Assembly (NCBI RefSeq): GCF_003076475.1
Contig: NZ_CP020919.1
Location: forward strand, 3,162,001 to 3,226,000
DNA length: 64,000 nt
Reading direction: 5' to 3'
DNA from: Flavobacterium kingsejongi
GTDB lineage: Bacteria > Bacteroidota > Bacteroidia > Flavobacteriales > Flavobacteriaceae
Shown: positions 8,718 to 17,496 of the stretch, piece by piece
Numbering within the stretch: position 1 is the first letter of the stretch
How the letters are laid out: the number at the start of each line of letters is the position of its first letter
Made by a program: the position numbers and the translations under genes
Notes under the pieces: model-generated
Told to the model about the DNA's origin: nothing
The model's database searches: none
What the model saw: the letters and a program-made list of their open reading frames with translations, nothing else

Positions 8718-9758
8718 ATGAAAGAAGAAATAAAAGCCTATAATAATGTTTTGGAATTAATAGGTAACACACCACTTATTAAACTGAACAAAGTTACAGA
8801 AGGATTAGAAGGAAATTTTTATGCGAAAGTAGAAGCCTTTAATCCCGGACATTCAACCAAAGACAGAATAGCTTTATATATCATTGAAGAAGCTGAAAAA
8901 AGAGGAATTCTAAAGCCGGGTGATACTATCATCGAAACGACTTCCGGAAACACAGGTTTCAGTATCGCAATGGTAAGTATTATTAAAGGTTATGATTGTG
9001 TTTTGGCGGTGAGTTCAAAATCATCAAGAGATAAAATTGATATGCTGAGAAGTATGGGGGCTAAAGTATATGTTTGCCCTGCACATGTTTCTGCCGATGA
9101 TGAAAGATCGTATTACAATGTTGCTAAAAGGCTTCATGAAGAAACGAAAGGATCGGTTTACATCAACCAGTATTTTAATGAATTGAATGTCGATGCTCAT
9201 TATAAATCTACAGGTCCGGAAATCTGGGAACAGACCAACGGAAAAATCACCCACCTTGTCGCGTGCAGCGGAACAGGAGGTACAATCTCCGGAACAGCAC
9301 GTTTCTTAAAAGAAAAAAATCCAAATATAAGAGTTCTGGGCGTTGATGCTTATGGATCTGTACTGAAAAAATACCACGAGACCAAGGAGTTTGATAATGA
9401 TGAAATCTATCCTTATCGAATTGAAGGTTTAGGGAAAAACCTAATTCCTACAGCTACCGATTTTGATGTTATTGATGAATTCATTAAAGTAACAGATGAA
9501 GAAAGCGCGCATGTAACTCGTGAGATAGCAAAAAAAGAAGGTTTATTCGTAGGATATACCAGTGGTGCAACGATACAGGCTGTACGTCAATATGCTGAAA
9601 AAGGAGAATTTGATAAAGATAGCAATGTAATTATTATCTTCCCGGATCACGGTTCCCGATACATGAGCAAAGTATTTAGCGATGACTGGATGAATGAGCA
9701 AGGTTTCTTTGACAGTGTAAATGTAGAAGAAGCACAAAAAATAGAATTTATAAAGTAA
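8718..9758 (+). CDS. Cysteine synthase / PLP-dependent beta-synthase family enzyme
   Basis: Fold-type II PLP enzyme of 346 residues, related to O-acetylserine sulfhydrylase and cystathionine beta-synthase. It begins [10 protein letters not shown] at ATG 8718; an in-frame TTG at 8700 is less likely. The PLP lysine is Lys48 in NPGHSTKDR, with the substrate loop TSGNTG and the phosphate-binding glycine loop (SGTGGTISG) following. The canonical NPGGSVKDR is altered to NPGHSTKDR, so it belongs to a divergent subgroup and the exact substrate is uncertain. A terminator follows. Confidence 0.85.
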   Translation: MKEEIKAYNNVLELIGNTPLIKLNKVTEGLEGNFYAKVEAFNPGHSTKDRIALYIIEEAEKRGILKPGDTIIETTSGNTGFSIAMVSIIKGYDCVLAVSSKSSRDKIDMLRSMGAKVYVCPAHVSADDERSYYNVAKRLHEETKGSVYINQYFNELNVDAHYKSTGPEIWEQTNGKITHLVACSGTGGTISGTARFLKEKNPNIRVLGVDAYGSVLKKYHETKEFDNDEIYPYRIEGLGKNLIPTATDFDVIDEFIKVTDEESAHVTREIAKKEGLFVGYTSGATIQAVRQYAEKGEFDKDSNVIIIFPDHGSRYMSKVFSDDWMNEQGFFDSVNVEEAQKIEFIK

Positions 9759-9779
9759 CATACTACAACTGTAGATAAA

Positions 9780-9816
9780 GATAAGAGCCTCAAATTTTGG
9801 GGCTCTTATCTTTTAT
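9780..9816 (+). terminator. Terminator after cysteine-synthase-like gene
   Basis: GATAAGAGCC (9780-9789) pairs with GGCTCTTATC (9801-9810), followed by TTTT. Confidence 0.85.
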
Positions 9817-9950
9817 AAATAATTTAGAGCTTTTATTTTAAATTATAAAATGGCTATTAGTTAAAATGTTCTATATAAATAATATAACAATAAATATTCT
9901 CAAAACGAGAAATTTTTATTTTAAAAAGATGTATTAATGAGAATTATGTT

Positions 9951-9958
9951 TATATTTG
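9951..9958 (+). promoter_or_regulatory. Putative -7 element of the small lipoprotein gene
   Basis: TATATTTG matches TAnnTTTG, 30 bp before the ATG at 9989. The surrounding 150 bp is very AT-rich and no clear -33 element is seen. Confidence 0.4.
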
Positions 9959-9988
9959 AATGTAAATTTTAACCTACAAATTTTTATT

Positions 9989-10501
9989 ATGAAAAAATTA
10001 TTATTGTTACCCCTTATGATGTTTAGTATTTTTATTGGATGTTCATCCGATTCAGATCAAGTAATTGCTGATCAGCAGCAAAAGATTGTAACTACACCTG
10101 TTGATTCAGAAATTGTAATTTCATTGCAGGAACAAGAAAAAGCTGCAGCTGTGCCAGGTTGTGTAGTTAATTTTAATGTTAATGAAACAGCTACTCAGCC
10201 CGCGCCTGGTATTATGGCTGTTAGTTATTCTACTTTCCAGCCTTTAGATCTTTATTTTTGCCAACTTAGCGCTTATATTGAAGCTAAATCTTGTGCTAAC
10301 CCAACGGTGATTAAGAGATTTGCTATAAATTTATTTAGTAATACTCCTACTTTGACTTATTATGTAAATATCTCTGATATTGTTGGATTTGATACGACTA
10401 ACGCATGCTTTAGCTGGAGGGTAGTCCTAAATGGAGCATCCTGTTCTTCAGAATTTGGATCACCTACTTGTAATAATGCAACACCATGGCATAATTATTA
10501 A
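9989..10501 (+). CDS. Hypothetical lipoprotein, 170 aa
   Basis: Unrecognised exported lipoprotein. The start is ATG 9989 (MKKLLLLPLMMF); an upstream TTG at 9956 falls on the probable -7 element. The signal peptide ends in the lipobox FIGC, with acylated Cys near residue 17, followed by Ser-Ser-Asp-Ser, which in Bacteroidetes could favour surface export. The mature part contains at least six further cysteines (VPGC, YFCQ, KSCA, NACF, ASCS, PTCN), enough for three disulfides, suggesting a compact oxidised fold. No catalytic motif is recognised. Two hairpin terminators follow. Confidence 0.75.
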   Translation: MKKLLLLPLMMFSIFIGCSSDSDQVIADQQQKIVTTPVDSEIVISLQEQEKAAAVPGCVVNFNVNETATQPAPGIMAVSYSTFQPLDLYFCQLSAYIEAKSCANPTVIKRFAINLFSNTPTLTYYVNISDIVGFDTTNACFSWRVVLNGASCSSEFGSPTCNNATPWHNY

Positions 10502-10534
10502 ATCAAGAATAAAGAGATTTTTTTTATAAATATA

Positions 10535-10566
10535 AGCCTGTTCATTTAATTGGACAGGTTTTATAT
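10535..10566 (+). terminator. Terminator after lipoprotein gene
   Basis: CCTGTTC / GGACAGG stem (with a G-U pair) followed by TTTTA. Confidence 0.65.
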
Positions 10567-10600
10567 TTAATTAGATATGCAATATTTATATAAGTTATAA

Positions 10601-10633
10601 AAAATCCCGATCAATCGAATGTCGGGATTTTTA
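10601..10633. terminator. Second hairpin, probably terminator for the minus-strand small gene
   Basis: AAATCCCGA pairs with TCGGGATTT (10602-10610 with 10622-10630), flanked by A and T runs, so it can act on both strands. It lies 34 bp past the end of the minus-strand remnant at 10667. Confidence 0.7.
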
Positions 10634-10666
10634 CTTTAAATTTTTCAGGAAAAGTTCTATGTAAAT

Positions 10667-10931
10667 TTAGTAGTATAGGTTTCGTGATTGTATTTCCTTT
10701 TGGATCTCTTTTTCTAAGATTTTATTATTTTTCGAATTTCTAATTATGATATAGGCCAACAGTAAAAGGAAAGAAAGTAAAGAATCCAAAACCATTTTAT
10801 ACTGCACTATAAATCACAACTCCAATAGTACTTCCTACAATTGCAGCGTCAATTATTGAATTGGTTTTTATTCTTTTTATTTTCTGTAAAAGTTCCTGGT
10901 TGCTTAATTCGGTCAGGCTTTCTGGTTTCAT
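10667..10931 (-). pseudogene. Decayed small membrane protein gene (about 85 aa originally)
   Basis: On the minus strand an ATG at 10931 opens a 44-codon frame (MKPESLTELSNQELLQKIKR..., then a hydrophobic span) ending at TAA 10799-10797. Translation past that stop gives NGFGFFTFFPF, then a frame change leads into LLLLAYIIIRNSKNNKILEK and KEIQSRNL. Together this reads like one small Bacteroidetes protein with an LSNEELL-type N-terminus, two membrane spans and a KEIxSRN tail (often labelled redox-active disulfide protein 2), broken by one stop and one frameshift. Alternatively these are two overlapping small genes of 44 and 42 codons (10931-10797 and 10795-10667). Confidence 0.45.
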
Positions 10932-11001
10932 ACCTCTAATTTTCTTGAATATTAAATTTAAAAACTAAATGCACCAGGAATAGGAGCTATATTTTACCCA
11001 A

Positions 11002-11045
11002 AAAAATAAAACAGTTGTAAAGGGTTTACAACTGTTTTATTTTTA
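11002..11045 (-). terminator. Terminator after yebC
   Basis: Near-perfect 18-19 bp stem built on AAAACAGTTGTAAA / TTTACAACTGTTTT with A/T runs on both sides, 40 bp downstream of the yebC stop codon. Confidence 0.9.
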
Positions 11046-11084
11046 CATTATTGCCTGAAAATTTATTGTAGTGGAAAAGGACAG

Positions 11085-11795
11085 TTAACCCTCCATAGTA
11101 TGATAGACATTTTGAACGTCATCATCTTCTTCAATTTTTTCCAGTAATTTTTCAACATCTGCTATTTGTTCTTCTGTCAGTTCTTTGGTAACTTGTGGGA
11201 TACGTTCAAAACCAGAAGAAAGAATTTCAAGGTTTCGGTGTTCCAGTTCTTTCTGGATAGCGCCAAAACTTTCAAAAGGAGCATAGATTAAGATTCCGTC
11301 TTCATCTTCAAAAACTTCTTCCACACCGAAATCAATTAGTTCCAGTTCCAATTCTTCTGTATCTATATCTCCTTTTGGGATACGAAAATTACAGGTATGG
11401 TCAAACATAAATTCAACAGATCCCTGTGTGCCCAAACTACCATTACATTTGTTAAAATAGCTACGGATGTTTGCTACAGTACGGTTATTGTTATCGGTTG
11501 CTGTTTCAATTAGCAAGGCAATCCCGTGTGGTGCATAGCCTTCAAATAATACTTCCTTATAGTTGGCTGTATCTTTATCGGTTGCTTTTTTGATAGCTCG
11601 CTCTACGTTGTCTTTCGGCATGTTTACTGCCTTGGCATTCTGGATGACAGCACGAAGCCTGGAATTGGATTCCGGATTTGGACCACCTTCTTTCACAGCC
11701 ATCACAATATCTTTTCCTATTCTTGTAAATGCTTTGGCCATAGCTGACCAACGTTTCATTTTTCTATTTTTTCTGAACTCAAACGCTCTTCCCAT
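11085..11795 (-). CDS. YebC/PmpR family protein
   Basis: YebC-family protein of 236 residues. Members are described as DNA-binding transcriptional regulators and, more recently, as ribosome-associated factors that help translate proline-rich stretches. The start is ATG 11795 (MGRAFEFRKNRKMKRWSAMAKAFTRIGK), the conserved N-terminus; an upstream in-frame codon adds 14 unrelated residues. Three domains are recognisable: a basic N-terminus, a central region (NVERAIKKATDKD...GYAPHG) and a C-terminal acidic region. A strong terminator follows. Confidence 0.9.
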   Translation of the reverse strand: MGRAFEFRKNRKMKRWSAMAKAFTRIGKDIVMAVKEGGPNPESNSRLRAVIQNAKAVNMPKDNVERAIKKATDKDTANYKEVLFEGYAPHGIALLIETATDNNNRTVANIRSYFNKCNGSLGTQGSVEFMFDHTCNFRIPKGDIDTEELELELIDFGVEEVFEDEDGILIYAPFESFGAIQKELEHRNLEILSSGFERIPQVTKELTEEQIADVEKLLEKIEEDDDVQNVYHTMEG

Positions 11796-11969
11796 TTCTA
11801 ATGTTTTTTTAACGTTGCAAAAATAATGTTTTCCCAATTATTTTTAAGGATTACAACTCTTTTTTGCTAATTTTTATTCTATTTTTTACTCTAAGCTGCT
11901 GTTGAAAGAACTAATCCCGAAAGTCATAAATTGTAAAACCAAATAATGACATGGCTACCGACTCCTGTA

Positions 11970-14012
11970 TTAATATTCGGTTGCAACAAAATCTTTTATG
12001 ATGTGTACGGCTTCAGGAATATAGGGATTTGTTTTAATATTTTTAATTTTAAAAGTATTCATTTCTTTTAACTGCGGGTTATTTTTCATCGATTCGCTAT
12101 CATAAGAAGTATTGAGTATTGTCAGGGTGTTCTCTTTGGAGGTCACCATTTTAATGGATTCCCAAATACTATCATTCTGGTGCGTGCTTGCGAAAACCTC
12201 ATTAAAAAGAGAAGGCACAGGCTCTTTAGGAGTGGTCATATAAGAATTGATACTTTTATTGAGTGCTGTTATAGTCATGAAATCTGCATTTGTTTCAATA
12301 CGCTTTTTACTTTTATCAATTGCATCCTGATAAATAGCCTTGGAATAAGGGATAAAGTTGTAATGAATTTTGATGCTATCATTCGGCAGTGCGGTCTTGT
12401 AATTCTTTTCACGGCTGACGAAATCATTAAAAAGGTATGGGATCTCAATATCCGGCAACACCCCTGTAATTTGATGGCTTTTTCCTGTAACCCTGTAAAA
12501 TTTATCAATAGTAATTTTTAAAAAGTCTTTTTGTTTTTTATCAATTGGCAATACGGTTTGCATGGTCGCTTTACCAAGGGAGGGGGAACCAATCGTAATG
12601 GAGCGGTTGTAATCCTGTAAGGCTGCAGCAAAAAATTCACTTGCAGAGGCTGAATTACCATTGATCAGCACCACAATAGGACCGTTATAAATTGCCCCTT
12701 TATTATAATCGTTGATGATGTTTTGCCGGTTTTTATTGTCAACCAATACAGAAATAGGGCCGCTATCCAGAAACATCGTCAGCAATTTGATGGCTTCATC
12801 CATGGAGCCACCACCATTATCTTCCAAGTCAATTAAAAGGCCATCAATGGTATCGGCTTTTAATTTTATAATTTCTTTTGCAACATCACGGGCACATCCT
12901 TTATTCAGATCATCATCAAAATCACTGTAAAAACTGGGTATTTTCAGGTAACCCAATCGGGTATTTTCATCTTCAATGATAAAACTATAAACAAGATTTT
13001 CATCCGATTTCATGATTTCTTTTTGAATCGTCACCTCATACACCGTTCCATTTTTTTTACGCAAGGTGAGTGTTACTTCTTTGTAATTATCAGAAAAAAC
13101 AATATCAGCAATAGTTTTCATTGCGACACAGGTCACCCAATAGGATTCGTTTTGAGAACCTACTTTGATGATCTGGTCTCCAATATCAATTTTACCCGAT
13201 TTGAAAATGCTGCTTCCGGGTATTACTTCCTCAACAATAATTTCTTCTTTTTCATTCAGGCTAACATAAATTCCCAACGAATATTTTTCCGTAGAGAGAC
13301 CTGAAAAAAAAGTAGATTTTTCTTCAGATGAAAAATAAGCAGTATGGGGATCAAAATAGGAAGTGTAAATCGTATAGAAAGAATTCTCCAGATTGGTTTT
13401 CAGGTGGTCCGGATCATCGAGTATGCTATTGATTTTGCATAACTTGGTTTCGAATACTTTAGCTTTTGAAATTTTTTCAAAAGCATCAAACTTTTGCTTT
13501 ACACTATCAATATCCGGGCTCATTTTAGCAATGTCTTCGAGGATATCATAGCGGATTTTTTTGCGAAGGATTTTCTCTACATCCTGTTCTTTTAGGTAGA
13601 AAGCAATGGTTTCAGTAGTGAAACGTAAGGTATCAGTATTATAGAAATAGTCTAAATCTTCCTTTTCTAATTTTTGGATAACCGCTTTATTACGTTCTAA
13701 TGCTGTTTCATACGTAGTCGTAAAATCATTAAAAAAGGAACAGTCTTTTGCCCGAATGGCATTATCAATCGTTAAACGGTGCTTTTTAAGATGCTCATAT
13801 TCTGATTTTAAAAACAGGCTCCGGTCTGGATCAAGTTCATTGATAAAACTATCAAAAACATAAACCGATAAACTGTCGTCTATCGGTTTAGGCCTGAAAT
13901 GCTCTTTTTTGATGAGCTTATTGATTTTAGTAAGCAGGTCACAGGCTTCCTTATTATTTTGCCCATATAAAGAGAATGATAAAAATATAAGTAACAGTGT
14001 GAGCTTCTTCAT
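11970..14012 (-). CDS. prc: Tail-specific carboxy-terminal processing protease (S41, Prc-like)
   Basis: Periplasmic S41 protease of 680 residues that degrades or trims proteins from the C-terminus. A signal peptide covers residues 1-17. It has an N-terminal Prc-like region, a PDZ domain (about 230-320, IVEEVIPGSSIFKSGKIDIGDQI) and the S41 catalytic domain. By the spacing of the E. coli enzyme, the nucleophile is Ser456 in NSASASE with Asp467 and general base Lys481 (SLGKATMQ). It begins 12 bp after gcvT, which suggests co-transcription. It is followed by about 130 bp of AT-rich sequence before yebC. Confidence 0.92.
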   Translation of the reverse strand: MKKLTLLLIFLSFSLYGQNNKEACDLLTKINKLIKKEHFRPKPIDDSLSVYVFDSFINELDPDRSLFLKSEYEHLKKHRLTIDNAIRAKDCSFFNDFTTTYETALERNKAVIQKLEKEDLDYFYNTDTLRFTTETIAFYLKEQDVEKILRKKIRYDILEDIAKMSPDIDSVKQKFDAFEKISKAKVFETKLCKINSILDDPDHLKTNLENSFYTIYTSYFDPHTAYFSSEEKSTFFSGLSTEKYSLGIYVSLNEKEEIIVEEVIPGSSIFKSGKIDIGDQIIKVGSQNESYWVTCVAMKTIADIVFSDNYKEVTLTLRKKNGTVYEVTIQKEIMKSDENLVYSFIIEDENTRLGYLKIPSFYSDFDDDLNKGCARDVAKEIIKLKADTIDGLLIDLEDNGGGSMDEAIKLLTMFLDSGPISVLVDNKNRQNIINDYNKGAIYNGPIVVLINGNSASASEFFAAALQDYNRSITIGSPSLGKATMQTVLPIDKKQKDFLKITIDKFYRVTGKSHQITGVLPDIEIPYLFNDFVSREKNYKTALPNDSIKIHYNFIPYSKAIYQDAIDKSKKRIETNADFMTITALNKSINSYMTTPKEPVPSLFNEVFASTHQNDSIWESIKMVTSKENTLTILNTSYDSESMKNNPQLKEMNTFKIKNIKTNPYIPEAVHIIKDFVATEY

Positions 14013-14024
14013 TCCATCAGGATT

Positions 14025-15107
14025 TTATTTTTTATAAAAAGGCAACTTTACCACTTTAGCTGGAACATCGTTTTTACGGATCCGAATAAAGATATCAGAG
14101 TCGACTTTGCTATACGGCAGGCTTACATAGCCTAAACCAATTCCTTTATTAAGGGAAGGAGACATGGTTCCTGAGGTTACGTGTCCAATAACTGTTCCGG
14201 TAGCATCAACAATTTCGTAATCATGACGTGGGATTCCACGATCGGTTAACTCAAAAGCAATTAGTTTTTTAGTGACACCATTTTCTTTCTGTGCTTTTAT
14301 AGCTTCAGAATTTGTAAATGTTTTATCGAATTTGGTAATCCAGCCCAATCCGGCTTCAATAGGAGAAGTGGTGTCGTTGATATCATTCCCATACAGGCAG
14401 AATCCCATTTCGAGACGTAAGGTGTCACGTGCCGCAAGGCCAATTGGTTTAATGCCAAAAGGAAGCCCGGCTTCAAAAATAGCATTCCAGATGTCTTCAG
14501 CATCTTCGTTTTTAAAATAAAGTTCGAAACCACCGGAACCTGTATAACCAGTTGCGGAAATAATTACATCATCCTTATCCGCAAATTTTCCGATTTTGAA
14601 ACTATAATAGTCCATATTATGGAGGTCTACATGCGTTAATGCCTGTAAAGCGGTTGCCGCATGTGGTCCCTGGATTGCCAATAGCGAATAGCCTTCAGAA
14701 GCATTTTCCATTTCTACCCCTAAATCATTATGTTTCCAGATCCAGTCCCAGTCTTTTTCGATGTTGGAAGCATTTACAACCAATAAATATTCCACATCAG
14801 AAATTTTATAAATCAGTAAATCATCTACGATTCCACCTTCATTATTGGGCATACATGAATATTGTGCTTTACCTACTACAAGTTTGGAAGCATCATTTGT
14901 CGTTACTTTTTGGATTAATGCCAGGGCATTTTCGCCTCTCAGAAAGAATTCACCCATGTGGGAAACATCAAACACTCCGACAGTATTACGTACTGTTTCA
15001 TGTTCAGCAATAACTCCTTCGTATTGAACAGGCATATTGTAACCCGCAAAAGGTACCATTTTTGCTCCTAAACTTTCGTGAACATGCGTAAGCGCAGTAT
15101 TTTTCAT
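14025..15107 (-). CDS. gcvT: Aminomethyltransferase (glycine cleavage T protein)
   Basis: T protein of the glycine cleavage system. It moves the methylamine carbon from the lipoylated H protein to tetrahydrofolate, releasing ammonia. It is full length at 360 residues with family motifs throughout: [51 protein letters not shown] and [10 protein letters not shown]. The other gcv genes are not in this window. The downstream prc begins 12 bp after its stop. Upstream lies 84 bp before the thrC stop codon. Confidence 0.95.
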   Translation of the reverse strand: MKNTALTHVHESLGAKMVPFAGYNMPVQYEGVIAEHETVRNTVGVFDVSHMGEFFLRGENALALIQKVTTNDASKLVVGKAQYSCMPNNEGGIVDDLLIYKISDVEYLLVVNASNIEKDWDWIWKHNDLGVEMENASEGYSLLAIQGPHAATALQALTHVDLHNMDYYSFKIGKFADKDDVIISATGYTGSGGFELYFKNEDAEDIWNAIFEAGLPFGIKPIGLAARDTLRLEMGFCLYGNDINDTTSPIEAGLGWITKFDKTFTNSEAIKAQKENGVTKKLIAFELTDRGIPRHDYEIVDATGTVIGHVTSGTMSPSLNKGIGLGYVSLPYSKVDSDIFIRIRKNDVPAKVVKLPFYKK

Positions 15108-15191
15108 TGTTGTATGTTGTTTTAATTTGTCGCGCTAAATTATTCAAAAAAAAGGAATTTTAATAGTTATTCCTGATGAAGTTTCCCGCGA

Positions 15192-16499
15192 TTATCCATT
15201 GCTATTGCCTAATAAAAAGGATTTAAGATCTTCATAGCCTGCAATAGTATGGCTTTGTTTCTTTTTATCCAATAACTCCTGTATTTGTGCTGGTACTTCT
15301 AATTTTTCTGAAAGAATCGCTTCTACTGTTTCTTTGAATTTTATTGGATGTGCGGTTTCCAAGAATACTCCGGTATAATCGTTATCCCCATTGTATTTTT
15401 TCAATCCCAAATAGCCTATCGCACCATGGGGATCAGCGATATATCCTGATTTTTTATATAATTCCTGCATGGCTTGCAATGTTTCTGTGTCACTAAAACT
15501 GTAGGATGAAAATGATTGTTGTAATAGCTGAATTTTATTTTCATAGAGCTTTAATATCCTGATAAAATTACTGGGATTGCTGACATCCATTGCATTCGAA
15601 ATTGTTGGGATAGTAACACCAGGTTCATATTTTCCGCTAACTGTAAACCGCGGTACAGTATCGTTGCTATTGGTAGCAGCTATAAAATGCGACACTGGCA
15701 ATCCCAATTGAGCGGCCATCATACCGGCACAACAGTTTCCAAAATTCCCGCAGGGAATGCTAAACACTACATTGGAAGCTTCTCCTTTACTTTTTAAGTT
15801 TTTATAGGCCAAAAAGAAGTAAAGCATTTGCGGAAGCCATCGGGCTACATTGATAGAATTTGCGGAAGTCAGTTTTCTATGGGCCAGGCCAGGATCTAAA
15901 AAGGCTTTTTTTACCATTTCCTGACAGGCATCAAAATCACCTTTAACTTCAAGAGCGTTAGTGTTTTTTCCCAAAGTGGTCAGTTGTTTTTCCTGTATTT
16001 CACTGACTTTTCCTGAAGGATAGAGGATCACAACTTCGATACCGGGTGTGTCGAGGAACCCATTGGCTACCGCTCCGCCAGTATCTCCGGATGTTGCGAC
16101 AAGAACAGTACTGTTTGATATTTTAGTTTTAGAATTAAAATAGGCAAGGCATCGCGCCATAAATCGTGCCCCAACATCCTTGAATGCCAGGGTAGGGCCG
16201 TGGAACAACTCCAGGGCATAGGTTCTTTTTTCGATAGCGACTAATGGAAAATCAAAAGAAAGCGTATCGGAAATGATTTCGCGCAATGCCATTTCCGGAA
16301 TTGCATCTCCCACAAATTGCTTCAAAGCCTGATAGCCGATTTCTTCGGGAGTAAGATCCTGGATAGTTTCAAAAAAAAGATTGGGCAGTGGCATAATTGT
16401 TTCCGGAAAGTACAATCCACGATCGGGAGCAAGGCCATTAAATACAGCTTCCCGAAATCCTACTTTTGGTGCTTTATCATTTAGACTGATATATTTCAT
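15192..16499 (-). CDS. thrC: Threonine synthase
   Basis: PLP enzyme converting O-phosphohomoserine to threonine, the last step of the pathway. It is 435 residues from ATG 16499 (MKYISLNDKAPKVGFREAVF); a TTG four residues upstream is less likely. The PLP-lysine motif is in HGPTLAFKDVGARF, and the ATSGDTGGAVANGF and IPCGNFGN loops are present. It is the third gene of thrA-thrB-thrC, beginning 9 bp after thrB, and should be controlled by the leader upstream of thrA. Confidence 0.95.
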   Translation of the reverse strand: MKYISLNDKAPKVGFREAVFNGLAPDRGLYFPETIMPLPNLFFETIQDLTPEEIGYQALKQFVGDAIPEMALREIISDTLSFDFPLVAIEKRTYALELFHGPTLAFKDVGARFMARCLAYFNSKTKISNSTVLVATSGDTGGAVANGFLDTPGIEVVILYPSGKVSEIQEKQLTTLGKNTNALEVKGDFDACQEMVKKAFLDPGLAHRKLTSANSINVARWLPQMLYFFLAYKNLKSKGEASNVVFSIPCGNFGNCCAGMMAAQLGLPVSHFIAATNSNDTVPRFTVSGKYEPGVTIPTISNAMDVSNPSNFIRILKLYENKIQLLQQSFSSYSFSDTETLQAMQELYKKSGYIADPHGAIGYLGLKKYNGDNDYTGVFLETAHPIKFKETVEAILSEKLEVPAQIQELLDKKKQSHTIAGYEDLKSFLLGNSNG

Positions 16500-16508
16500 A
16501 ATCAATAG

Positions 16509-17432
16509 TTAAGATATTATTTTAATTCCGGCTGGATTGATTCCGGATACATGGACTTCAAACGGAAGTTGCATTTCGGTATAAATATTTGAAATCGCAA
16601 CTGCTACATTTTTAGCGGTTTCAATCCCTTTGCTTAAAGCGAATACAGAAGGTCCGGATCCGGAAATCCCACTGCCTAATGCGCCATTATCCAGAGCTGC
16701 CATCTTTAGTTTTTCGAATCCTGGTATGAGGATACTACGCAAAGGCTCGACAATTTCATCATGAAGCGATCGCCCGATCAATCCATAATCTTCGGTATAT
16801 AGCCCACTGATAAGCCCGGCAATATTTCCACATTGGATAACAGCTTTCCCAAGGGGTATATTTTCGCGAAGTACAGATCTGGCATCTGCGGTTCGCACTT
16901 CAATCTGTGGATGGATAACAGTGGCAAAAAGGGCTTGCGGGGCGTTTATTTTAATAATGTCCAGAGGAGCATAACTTCGGATTAATGCAAAACCTCCCAA
17001 TAGCGCCGGTGCCACGTTGTCTGCATGTGCTGTCCCGGAAGCCAGGCGTTCGCCTTCCATGGCAAAAGGAATAAGATCTGCCGATGAAAAGGGCCTGCCC
17101 AGCAGTTCATTAATCCCAAATACAGCTCCGGCAGCACTGGCGGCACTGCTTCCGAGTCCACTACCGGCTTTTATTTTTTTATGGATCCTGATTTCAAAAC
17201 CAATTTCAGTGTGGAACTGATCCAATAATGCCAAACCTGCTACACCTGCTACATTTTGTTTTGTGTCCATAGGAAGGTCGGCACCGGTAATTTCAATAAT
17301 ACGGATGCCTTTTGTCCGGCTTTTCCGGATAATCATTTCATCACCAATATGATCGAGGCAGACACCCAGTACATCAAAACCGCATGATAAATTGGCGATT
17401 GTAGCTGGGGCAAATAGTTTTATTTCATCCAT
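16509..17432 (-). CDS. thrB: Homoserine kinase
   Basis: GHMP-family kinase of 307 residues that phosphorylates homoserine at the expense of ATP. The GHMP ATP-binding motif KAGSGLGSSAASAAGAVFGIN is clear near residues 88-108, with the N-terminal FAPATIANLSCGFDVLG and the C-terminal GSGISGSGPSVFAL loop. Second gene of the threonine operon, 64 bp after thrA and 9 bp before thrC. Confidence 0.95.
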   Translation of the reverse strand: MDEIKLFAPATIANLSCGFDVLGVCLDHIGDEMIIRKSRTKGIRIIEITGADLPMDTKQNVAGVAGLALLDQFHTEIGFEIRIHKKIKAGSGLGSSAASAAGAVFGINELLGRPFSSADLIPFAMEGERLASGTAHADNVAPALLGGFALIRSYAPLDIIKINAPQALFATVIHPQIEVRTADARSVLRENIPLGKAVIQCGNIAGLISGLYTEDYGLIGRSLHDEIVEPLRSILIPGFEKLKMAALDNGALGSGISGSGPSVFALSKGIETAKNVAVAISNIYTEMQLPFEVHVSGINPAGIKIIS

Positions 17433-17496
17433 TTTTGTATAGTAAGGAATTAAAAATAGTGTCTCTAATTATTGATTTTATTGGATTACTATGGAA

